From Candidatus Equinaster intestinalis (GTDB lineage: Bacteria > Bacillota_A > Clostridia > Oscillospirales > Acutalibacteraceae): DNA of 5,462 nt. The stretch covers positions 1 to 5,462 of the forward strand of contig JAGHTJ010000010.1 in the NCBI GenBank assembly GCA_018065375.1, given 5' to 3'. The notes under the pieces are model-generated. The model made no database searches. It was not told the origin of the DNA and was given only the letters and a program-made list of their open reading frames with translations. The position numbers and the translations under genes are program-made. Shown here piece after piece: positions 1 to 5,410 of the stretch. The first letter of the stretch is position 1, and each line of letters begins with the position of its first letter.

Positions 1-1
1 C

Positions 2-208
2 GATAATGCAGGCATTGTTTGGAAGGCATGCGAGCTCGGAAAGGTAGATGTCGGCGGCGGCGGTACCGTTGCAAAATATATTGCAGGTCTCGGCGTTGAC
101 ACGGTAGACCTCGGTGTTCCGGTGCTTTCGATGCACGCTCCCTTTGAAACCACGGCAAAATTCGATGTTTATATGGCCTACCTTGCCATGAGCGAATTTG
201 CAAAATAA
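2..208 (+). CDS. M18-family metallo-aminopeptidase (aspartyl aminopeptidase type), C-terminal 68 residues
   Basis: This is the 3' end of a gene that begins outside the window; the frame is open from the first base to a TAA at 206-208. The 68 visible residues match the end of M18 aminopeptidases: a glycine-rich GGGGTVAKYIAGLG stretch (fragment residues 18-31), then GVPVLSMHAPFET (38-50). In this family the His of the SMH(S/A)P motif, here residue 45 (codon 134-136), is a ligand of the catalytic zinc pair. Family members are cytosolic, and many remove N-terminal acidic residues from peptides. The catalytic domain's other metal ligands lie upstream, so substrate preference cannot be judged. The gene converges on the dockerin gene at 423-2216 and has no evident functional link to it. 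Family assignment is firm; the exact subtype (apeB-like or other) is not. Confidence 0.88.
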   Translation, partial: DNAGIVWKACELGKVDVGGGGTVAKYIAGLGVDTVDLGVPVLSMHAPFETTAKFDVYMAYLAMSEFAK

Positions 209-233
209 TAATAATATAATTTAAACTGTATTA

Positions 234-317
234 CGGCGCCCGCCCGGGTGCGCAAGCACCCTTCTTTTGCCCTTTAGGGCGAAAGAAAAAGACACCAAAA
301 GGTGTCTGCGGGCGCCG
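234..317 (+). repeat. Cloverleaf-like structured element (three hairpins enclosed by a 10-bp GC stem)
   Basis: An outer perfect 10-bp stem (234-243 with 308-317) encloses three hairpins. Hairpin 1 pairs 246-251 with 256-261 around a GCAA loop. Hairpin 2 pairs 262-272 with 277-287 around TTTA, with one T268/G281 position. Hairpin 3 pairs 291-296 with 301-306 around AAAA. Only bases 244-245, 288-290 and 307 are left unpaired at the junction. As RNA the plus strand is favoured, because T268/G281 becomes an allowed U-G pair and GCAA is a GNRA tetraloop; on the minus strand these become an A-C mismatch and TTGC. It has no tRNA signature. It could be a dispersed intergenic repeat, a small structured RNA, or a 3' UTR processing element of the M18 transcript. 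The folding is read directly from the bases; the role is unknown. Confidence 0.7.
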
Positions 318-345
318 GTTGTTTATATTATCACGTTTATTTAAC

Positions 346-381
346 AAAAAGCGGTGAAACAAATCTGTTTCACCGCTTTTG
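346..381 (-). terminator. Rho-independent terminator of the 597-aa dockerin gene, probably bidirectional
   Basis: A perfect 15-bp stem (347-361 with 366-380) closes a 4-base loop. On the minus strand it is followed by a T5 run (bases 346-350, overlapping the stem), about 42 bases after the stop codon at 423-425. The plus strand ends its stem in TTTT, so the hairpin may also stop transcription coming from the M18 gene. The minus-strand reading of cloverleaf hairpin 3 (291-306), followed by a T-rich run, could act as a weak back-up. Confidence 0.88.
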
Positions 382-422
382 TTGGTTTTAATCTAAATAT
401 TCTTTATAAGAATATCGAGGAA

Positions 423-626
423 TTAGTAAAGATACTCTGTTCTGTTTACGTGATCCTTCATAAGAGCGAGGTCTGACTTATTTACCTTTGAATCGCCGGT
501 AATATTAGCACCCTCAAAGTCAAGACCGGTTAAGGTTTCAACTCTGTTGATGTGATCTTTTATGAAAGCAACGTCTGTCTTGTTGGTTTTGCCGTTTCCG
601 TCAGCATCGCCCAAATGTCTGAGTGC
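423..626 (-). repeat. Duplicated dockerin cassette, copy A (pairs with 4203-4406)
   Basis: These 204 bases encode the last 67 residues (ALRHLGD to EYLY) plus stop. The encoded protein is identical to that of 4203-4406. By hand alignment the two copies differ at 14 bases, every one a silent third-codon-position change. Upstream of this boundary the proteins diverge sharply. Confidence 0.9.
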
Positions 627-2216
627 AACATCAATAGTAACATTGGCACTTGAAACGGTAACCTCTTCGGTATGAGCCGAATGACCGGGTTTTTTGAAGG
701 TTACATTGTAGGTACCTGCAGCAATATCGGTTAATGAGTATGTTCCGCTGGTACCGGTTACGGTAGCAGTTTTAATTACCTCAGTAGAACCCTTTGCAGA
801 AATTGATACGGTAACAGAACCGGTTTCAATATTAGTGTTTGCATAGCTTGTTACGGTACCCGAAATGGTGTAACCGGTAACAATCGGTCCAACTTCAATA
901 TGCCATGCAACAGGATTTTGTACATCAGGCTTGCCGCTTACAATAGGATAGTCGATGCAGGTCCAAAGCCCGCTAACCTTAGAAAGCAATGTGTTTTTCT
1001 GTGAAGAAGAACCATCATAGTAAACATCGGTAATCGGTGAGCCGAAAGCAAACATTGCGCCTATGCTGGTAAGCTCTTTATGAATGGTAAGAGTTGTGAG
1101 TTTTTCACAGAAATAGAATACATAGCTTGTAGTAGAGGTAACGCCCTTCGGAACTTCCATGCTTGTAATGTTATTGCAGGAAGAGAAAGCACCAAGACCG
1201 AGAGTTTTTACGCCTGCGGGCATAGAGATGCTTGAAAGTTTAGAATTTTCAAAAGCAAAATCGGAAATCTTGGTAGCAGTGCTTGCTACGGTATAGCTTC
1301 CGGTTTTTGCAGCGGGGCAAAGGATAAGGGTGGTTTTTGCCTTATTGTAAAGAACACCATTATCAGAAGCAAAGTTTGAATTGCCCGAAGCTACAGTAAT
1401 CTTTTCAAGAGCAGTACAACCCTGGAAAGCGCTGGTGTTTGTATCAGCGGTGTGGGTAGTATCGATAGTAGCAACGGTTGAAGAAACCTGAACTTCGGTA
1501 AGCTTTGAACAGTTAGCAAAAGCCATGGAACCGATGTTTTTAACGCCTTCGCCCATGATAACCTTGGTTATATCGGTGCCCCAAGGAGCCTTATTGCTGG
1601 CAGTGTAGTCTGCCATTTTGCCGTTACCCGAAATGGTAAGAACGGTACCGCTTAAAGACCATGTATCTTCGCCGGTTACTTTTTCGGTTACTTCATAGCT
1701 TGCGGTAAGAGTAACAGAACTGCTGTATACATACTGACCAACCTTGGTGTTGGCATTGATAAGAGCGCCGTCATATTTCCAACCAAGGAATTTAGCACCT
1801 TCTTTTGAAGCGGTGGGAAGATTGGTCGGGAACTTTTCGTTACCGCCTACGGTATAAGTATTGTCGTCTGAAAGTGTACCGCCATCGGTATCAAATACTA
1901 TGTTGTAGATAGCAGTAACGGTAAGCTTCGGAGTAAGAGCATCTATACGAAGGGGTGCAAAAGAACGGAAAGTGAATAAACCTTTTGTGGTCATACCACC
2001 TGCTCCGTTGATTAAAATGTTTTGTTCTCCGCTGCCGTCAACCCAGCCCTGAACCTTAACGCCTACGCCCTTCGGAATTACATCGCCGACTTTAACGGCT
2101 GTGCCGTCATCGCCGCGAACCCAAACGGGTGCTGCAGCACTTGCCGAAAGCATTCCAAACGGGATAGCAGCTGCTATAAGGCAAACTGCCAAAACGATTG
2201 ATAACCATTTTTTCAT
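423..2216 (-). CDS. Secreted InlB-repeat / BspA-type LRR protein with C-terminal type I dockerin (597 aa)
   Basis: The start is ATG at 2214-2216, with GGAGGA (2225-2230) 8 bases upstream. Domains in order: signal peptide, about residues 1-28 (MKK, hydrophobic core, ASA-A type cleavage); a beta-rich region of unknown family, 29-104; an InlB B-repeat-like (Flg_new) module, about 105-176, with FDTDGGT and FLGWKYDG; irregular BspA/TpLRR repeats, about 182-402, including the GVLYNKAKTTLILCPAAKTGSYTV-like segment typical of BspA proteins (279-311); a carboxypeptidase-regulatory-like beta-sandwich, 448-533; and a dockerin, 534-597. The dockerin has two calcium-type loops, 537-548 (DADGNGKTNKTD) and 571-582 (NITGDSKVNKSD). 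No enzyme domain, sortase motif or SLH domain is seen. The likely role is an exported binding or adhesion subunit docked on a cohesin scaffold. It has its own promoter and terminator. Architecture is well supported; the ligand is unknown. Confidence 0.9.
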   Translation of the reverse strand: MKKWLSIVLAVCLIAAAIPFGMLSASAAAPVWVRGDDGTAVKVGDVIPKGVGVKVQGWVDGSGEQNILINGAGGMTTKGLFTFRSFAPLRIDALTPKLTVTAIYNIVFDTDGGTLSDDNTYTVGGNEKFPTNLPTASKEGAKFLGWKYDGALINANTKVGQYVYSSSVTLTASYEVTEKVTGEDTWSLSGTVLTISGNGKMADYTASNKAPWGTDITKVIMGEGVKNIGSMAFANCSKLTEVQVSSTVATIDTTHTADTNTSAFQGCTALEKITVASGNSNFASDNGVLYNKAKTTLILCPAAKTGSYTVASTATKISDFAFENSKLSSISMPAGVKTLGLGAFSSCNNITSMEVPKGVTSTTSYVFYFCEKLTTLTIHKELTSIGAMFAFGSPITDVYYDGSSSQKNTLLSKVSGLWTCIDYPIVSGKPDVQNPVAWHIEVGPIVTGYTISGTVTSYANTNIETGSVTVSISAKGSTEVIKTATVTGTSGTYSLTDIAAGTYNVTFKKPGHSAHTEEVTVSSANVTIDVALRHLGDADGNGKTNKTDVAFIKDHINRVETLTGLDFEGANITGDSKVNKSDLALMKDHVNRTEYLY

Positions 2217-2224
2217 TTGTTTTT

Positions 2225-2230
2225 TCCTCC
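2225..2230 (-). promoter_or_regulatory. Ribosome binding site of the 597-aa gene
   Basis: GGAGGA on the minus strand, 8 bases before the ATG at 2216, supports that start. It is the same motif and spacing as at the 397-aa gene (5405-5410). Confidence 0.85.
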
Positions 2231-2332
2231 TAAAAGTTTGATTTTTGTTATATGGTTATAACTTTCATCATAAAAAAGGGCAAATAACACAAAATTTAAT
2301 AACATATCCGCCCATTTTTGTACGATACTGAC

Positions 2333-2361
2333 ATTATATCATACATATATAATATAATCAA
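2333..2361 (-). promoter_or_regulatory. SigmaA-type promoter with extended -10, for the 597-aa gene
   Basis: On the minus strand, TTGATT (2356-2361) and a perfect TATAAT (2333-2338) are separated by exactly 17 bases (2339-2355). A TGA directly before the TATAAT gives the extended TGn -10 form. Transcription would start near 2326, leaving a leader of about 110 bases before the ATG. The site lies just after the terminator of the 563-aa gene, so the 597-aa gene is probably an independent transcription unit. The leader holds a small inverted repeat (GTTATA at 2247-2252 with TATAAC at 2257-2262) but no riboswitch that I recognise. Confidence 0.75.
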
Positions 2362-2384
2362 GAGCTTTTTAAAGAAAATTTTCC

Positions 2385-2424
2385 AAAAAACAAACCCGAT
2401 AATCGTTTTCAGATTATCGGGTTT
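2385..2424 (-). terminator. Rho-independent terminator of the 563-aa dockerin gene
   Basis: A perfect 13-bp stem (2392-2404 with 2412-2424) with a 7-base loop is followed on the minus strand by a G and then T6 (2385-2390). It begins 10 bases after the stop codon at 2435-2437. Confidence 0.9.
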
Positions 2425-2434
2425 AAATTTAATA

Positions 2435-4126
2435 TCAATAAAGCGGATTCGATAAATTTATATGGTCTTTTATAAGAGCAAAGTCAACTTTATTTATTTT
2501 TCCGTTACCGTCCAAGTCCAATACATCAAATTCATATCCTTCAATAAGCTCTACTCTGTTAATATGATCTTTGATATTTGCCATATCGGCTTTGCCTGCC
2601 GCACCGTCTCCGTTGCCATCGCCTCTTAAATGTATTTCGCCATTAAAGACCACATTACGGTCAGCTACCGACACGGTGTATTTACGGGTTACATTATTCT
2701 TTTTGGAAAGGGCAACGGTATATTCGCCCGGCTCAATTTCGGGGAAATCAAATTTTACGGTATTACCGATTACTGTTTTTTCATAGATAGGCTCTTCCTC
2801 ATCATTTTTATAAAACCGAACGAGTATTTCGTCGCTTTCGGAACCGAAGCTTTTTATTTCACCCGAAACGGTAATATATTCCAGCTTTTCGCCATACTCT
2901 TTGCCGCACTCTTCACAAACCGCCTTATCGGTTAATGTTGCTGTGCCGCCGGTATGCTCACCGTAATCGAATTTTTCTTCACATACTTCGCAAATATGCC
3001 AATGATGAACACCGTCTTCAATCCATTCGTTTACTATGCTATGACCCTCCATTTCACAAATAACATAATGCCATGTTGCCTTTGAGAGCCTGTTATTATA
3101 AGTGGCTATCGTTATCAGCTTTTTCATTGCGGCGGTGCCGTCATAATAAATATCATTGAGTTTAAGGCAACCGTCAAAAGCGCCTTTTTCAACCGCCGTA
3201 ATGCTCGCCGGAAAGTTTATACTCGTGATTGCATAGCAGTTTTTGAAAACCTCGGTTTCTACTTTTTCTATACCGTCCGGAATATTTACATAGGAAAGCT
3301 TTTCGCATCCCGAAAAGGCAGAAGCACCGATTTCTGATACGGCACTCGGAATATTCATTGATGCGAGCGAAATACAGTTTTCAAATGCCTGGTTTTTAAT
3401 TGCCGTAAGGCTAATCGGCAGGATTGCTTTTTTAAGGCTTTCGCAACCGCCGAACATTTTTGCCGGAAGCACGGTTACGCCCTCGGGCAGTTTAATACTC
3501 ATAAGATTTCGGCAATAGTAAAATGCCGCTTCGCCAAAGGTGGTAACGGTATTCGGAATGGTAATCTCGCCTAAATTATTGCAGAGATAGAAAGCATACG
3601 CTCCTACCGTTTTAACTCCCGCGCTGATTTTTACATCAGAAAGCCTTGCGCACCAGCCGAAAGCATAATTGCCTATTGTTTCTACCTTTGCGGGGATATT
3701 TACCGAAATAAGATTATTACAGTATCTGAAAGCACTATCATCCAGCACCGATACCGTTTCAGGCAATGAAACGTATACAAGGCCATAGCAACTGTCAAAA
3801 GAGTATTTACCTATTCTTTGAACACCGTCCGGAATTGTTACCGACAGAGCATCCGAGCAACCGCAAAAAGCATAATCGCCTATAGCGGTTATTCCCTCGC
3901 CTATTTCGATGGATTTAATCGTCTTACCGCTCCAGGGAGCCTTCGACGTAGAGGTATAATCGGCTATATCTCCGCTACCGCTTATGGTAAGCTTACCGGT
4001 AGCCGAATCAAACGACCATGTTGCGCTTTCTCCGCAACTGTTACCCGCCGCTAGTGCAGTAAACGGAAATACAGATATCACCATTATCACTACAAGAAGC
4101 AATGCGGTAAATTTAATTTTTTTCAT
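2435..4126 (-). CDS. Secreted BspA-type LRR protein with zinc-ribbon-like insert and C-terminal dockerin (563 aa)
   Basis: I start at the ATG at 4124-4126, which has GGGAGGA 5 bases upstream and gives a classical signal peptide (about residues 1-27, ending ALAA). A TTG at 4142-4144 would add six residues but would place this ribosome site inside the coding region. Domains: N-terminal cap with CGESATWSFD and KAPW (about 31-66); eleven 23-residue LRR_5/TpLRR units, 71-323, of the IP..V..IG..AF..C..L type; a Cys/His-rich segment, 352-413 (C357, H361, HHWHICEVC at 374-382, H391, CEEC at 404-407), resembling small zinc ribbons of Clostridia surface proteins; a carboxypeptidase-regulatory-like domain, about 417-498; and a dockerin, 499-563, with loops at 503-514 and 537-548. 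The dockerin differs clearly from those of the two flanking paralogues. The protein is probably a non-catalytic, scaffold-docked binding subunit; its ligand is unknown. Confidence 0.9.
   Translation of the reverse strand: MKKIKFTALLLVVIMVISVFPFTALAAGNSCGESATWSFDSATGKLTISGSGDIADYTSTSKAPWSGKTIKSIEIGEGITAIGDYAFCGCSDALSVTIPDGVQRIGKYSFDSCYGLVYVSLPETVSVLDDSAFRYCNNLISVNIPAKVETIGNYAFGWCARLSDVKISAGVKTVGAYAFYLCNNLGEITIPNTVTTFGEAAFYYCRNLMSIKLPEGVTVLPAKMFGGCESLKKAILPISLTAIKNQAFENCISLASMNIPSAVSEIGASAFSGCEKLSYVNIPDGIEKVETEVFKNCYAITSINFPASITAVEKGAFDGCLKLNDIYYDGTAAMKKLITIATYNNRLSKATWHYVICEMEGHSIVNEWIEDGVHHWHICEVCEEKFDYGEHTGGTATLTDKAVCEECGKEYGEKLEYITVSGEIKSFGSESDEILVRFYKNDEEEPIYEKTVIGNTVKFDFPEIEPGEYTVALSKKNNVTRKYTVSVADRNVVFNGEIHLRGDGNGDGAAGKADMANIKDHINRVELIEGYEFDVLDLDGNGKINKVDFALIKDHINLSNPLY
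3158..3916 (-). repeat. Leucine-rich repeat array, 11 units of 23 residues
   Basis: These bases encode residues 71-323 of the 563-aa protein. Units start at about 71, 95, 117, 140, 163, 186, 209, 232, 255, 278 and 301; the first has 24 residues and the second 22. A Cys sits at the same place in every unit, giving a regular cysteine ladder. The repetition is at the protein level; the DNA units are diverged, so this is an old array rather than a recent tandem expansion. Confidence 0.85.
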
Positions 4127-4131
4127 AAAAT

Positions 4132-4138
4132 TCCTCCC
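4132..4138 (-). promoter_or_regulatory. Ribosome binding site that sets the start of the 563-aa gene
   Basis: GGGAGGA on the minus strand, 5 bases before the ATG at 4126. It lies inside the stretch that a TTG start at 4144 would translate, so it favours the ATG. Confidence 0.85.
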
Positions 4139-4155
4139 AAACAAATTTCAGAGGC

Positions 4156-4185
4156 AAAAAAGCGGCGAAATAAATCGCCGCTTTT
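4156..4185 (-). terminator. Rho-independent terminator of the 397-aa dockerin gene
   Basis: An 11-bp perfect stem (4158-4168 with 4175-4185) with a 6-base loop ends in T6 on the minus strand (4156-4161). It starts 17 bases after the stop at 4203-4205. Its stem core resembles that of the terminator at 346-381 (AAAAGCGG-C/T-GA in both), suggesting that the two gene ends share ancestry beyond the coding region. Confidence 0.85.
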
Positions 4186-4198
4186 GTTAAACTGTCAA
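4170..4198 (-). promoter_or_regulatory. Possible promoter of the 563-aa gene, overlapping the upstream terminator
   Basis: A perfect TTGACA -35 box (4193-4198, minus strand) lies 4 bases after the stop of the 397-aa gene. At 17 or 18 bases spacing, the -10 would be ATTTAT (4170-4175) or TTTATT (4169-4174), both poor matches that fall in and beside the terminator loop. If real, transcription would start inside the hairpin, about 35-40 bases before the ATG. The alternative is read-through from the 397-aa gene. The -35 is convincing; the whole promoter is not proven. Confidence 0.35.
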
Positions 4199-4202
4199 CA
4201 AA

Positions 4203-4406
4203 TTAGTAGAGATACTCTGTTCTGTTTACGTGATCTTTCATAAGAGCGAGGTCTGACTTATTTACCTTTGAATCTCCGGTAATATTAGCGCCCTCAAAGT
4301 CAAGTCCGGTTAAAGTTTCAACCCTGTTGATGTGGTCCTTTATGAAAGCAACGTCGGTCTTATTTGTTTTGCCGTTTCCGTCTGCATCGCCCAAATGTCT
4401 GAGCGC
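4203..4406 (-). repeat. Duplicated dockerin cassette, copy B (pairs with 423-626)
   Basis: This encodes the same 67 C-terminal residues plus stop as copy A, with 14 silent third-position differences in 204 bases. Confidence 0.9.
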
Positions 4407-5396
4407 AGCATTTATAGCAACTGCTGAACTTGAAACGGTAATACGCTCGGTATGAGTCGAATGACCGGGTTTCGTAAATTCAATATCATAACTGCCTGCG
4501 GCAACACCAGTTAATGAATAGCTTGCGCTGGTTCCGGTTACGGTAGCGGTTTTAACTACATTGGTTGTACCTGCTGTATAAAGCTTAATTGTAACTGATC
4601 CATCGGGAATATTGGTGTTTGCCCAGCTTGTTACAGTACCCGAAACGGTTACGCCGCCTCCGGGTGTAGGCGAAGATGAATAGTGCCAATCTGCAGAGAT
4701 AAGCTCGGTATTGCCGATAATGTTAATCTGTGATTTATCGCTTCCCGCAAAGTAAACATCGGCAAGAGAATCACAATCGGTAAATGCATCGGCATTGATG
4801 GTGGTAACACTGCTGGGGATTCTTACGGTATTAAGACTTACGCAGTTTTCGAACAAACCGGCGGGAATAGTAGCTACGCCCTGCGGGATTTCAACCTCCA
4901 TAATGTTTCTGCAGGAAAGGAAAGCTTCCTCACCGAAAGAAGTAACGGTGCTCGGGAAGGTGATTTCAGACAAATTACTGCAGTAATAGAAAGCATTCTT
5001 ACCTATCGACTGAACGCCCGAAGCCATAGTTACGCTGTTGAGGCTTACGCACCAACCGAAAGCATAATCGCCTATGGTTTTTACACTACCGGGAATTGTA
5101 ACGGTGGTAAGAGAATCACAATATCTGAAAGCATTGTTTCCGATAGATGTAACGCCGTTTCCTATAGTAACGGTTTTAACATCACCACTGTTCCACGGAA
5201 CAGCATCCGAAGAAGCGAAGTTTGTCATAGCGCCGCTACCGGTAATGGAGAGGGCACCGCTTGCACTTATACTCCATGATACACCTGTTCCGCAGTTTCC
5301 GCTTGTTGCAGCAGAAGCTGTTAATGTAGTTACGCAAAACATTGAAACTACAAGTGCTACTGCGAGAACAAGAGATAAAATTTTAGTTTTTTTCAT
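4203..5396 (-). CDS. Secreted short BspA-type LRR protein with C-terminal type I dockerin (397 aa)
   Basis: The start is ATG at 5394-5396, with GGAGGA (5405-5410) 8 bases upstream. Domains: signal peptide, about 1-30 (MKK, hydrophobic core, ending ASAA); N-terminal cap with CGTGVSWSIS and VPW (about 35-68); six 23-residue LRR_5/TpLRR units, 74-211; a capping segment ending WHY (237-239); a Pro/Gly linker (SSPTPGGG, about 241-248); a carboxypeptidase-regulatory-like domain, 249-333; and a dockerin, 334-397, with loops at 337-348 and 371-382. LRR units 2-6 align one-to-one with units 4-8 of the 563-aa protein, while the dockerin is identical to that of the 597-aa protein, so the gene reads as a mosaic of its two neighbours. 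No catalytic or anchoring motif is seen. It is probably a small scaffold-docked adhesion or binding subunit. It has its own terminator; its promoter lies mostly outside the window. Confidence 0.9.
   Translation of the reverse strand: MKKTKILSLVLAVALVVSMFCVTTLTASAATSGNCGTGVSWSISASGALSITGSGAMTNFASSDAVPWNSGDVKTVTIGNGVTSIGNNAFRYCDSLTTVTIPGSVKTIGDYAFGWCVSLNSVTMASGVQSIGKNAFYYCSNLSEITFPSTVTSFGEEAFLSCRNIMEVEIPQGVATIPAGLFENCVSLNTVRIPSSVTTINADAFTDCDSLADVYFAGSDKSQINIIGNTELISADWHYSSSPTPGGGVTVSGTVTSWANTNIPDGSVTIKLYTAGTTNVVKTATVTGTSASYSLTGVAAGSYDIEFTKPGHSTHTERITVSSSAVAINAALRHLGDADGNGKTNKTDVAFIKDHINRVETLTGLDFEGANITGDSKVNKSDLALMKDHVNRTEYLY
4764..5177 (-). repeat. Leucine-rich repeat array, 6 units of 23 residues
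   Basis: These bases encode residues 74-211 of the 397-aa protein; units start at 74, 97, 120, 143, 166 and 189, all exactly 23 residues. Each carries the conserved AF or LF and a Cys near its end. Compared with the 563-aa paralogue, the array lacks the equivalents of about two units at the front and three at the back, in register. Confidence 0.85.
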
Positions 5397-5404
5397 TTAA
5401 TTTA

Positions 5405-5410
5405 TCCTCC
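5405..5410 (-). promoter_or_regulatory. Ribosome binding site of the 397-aa gene
   Basis: GGAGGA on the minus strand, 8 bases before the ATG at 5396. Upstream of it only 52 bases remain. A TAAAAT at 5441-5446 could be a -10 box, but its -35 would fall outside the window, so I do not call a promoter. Confidence 0.85.

Noticed and set aside
234..317. tRNA gene, because of the cloverleaf shape
   Set aside because: The outer stem is 10 bp, there is no TPsiC-like GGTTC motif and no 7-base anticodon loop; all loops are 4 bases.
225..330. Target-site duplication flanking the cloverleaf (GTATTA on the left, ATATTA on the right)
   Set aside because: The copies are imperfect, AT-rich and not both adjacent to the stem ends, so chance is sufficient.
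2217..2332. Riboswitch or attenuator in the roughly 110-base leader of the 597-aa gene
   Set aside because: Only a 6-bp inverted repeat and a 4-bp GGGC/GCCC pairing are visible, with no conserved core and no terminator alternative.
4127..4144. TTG start at 4142-4144 that would lengthen the middle protein by six residues
   Set aside because: The strong GGGAGGA site lies within this extension and is correctly spaced for the ATG at 4126, which begins a normal MKK signal peptide.
3158..5177. CRISPR-like or tandem DNA repeat arrays with about 69-base periodicity
   Set aside because: The period is that of 23-residue LRR units inside open coding frames; the DNA units are strongly diverged.
423..5396. 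Sortase (LPxTG) or S-layer-homology anchoring of the three proteins
   Set aside because: All three C-termini end in the dockerin, with no LPxTG, hydrophobic tail or SLH motif.
2571..5400. Several plus-strand open frames of 60-110 codons (2571-2786, 2630-2935, 3818-4054, 3984-4190, 4795-4986, 5074-5400)
   Set aside because: They lie opposite well-supported minus-strand genes, have no domain-like sequence, and are explained as shadows of those genes.
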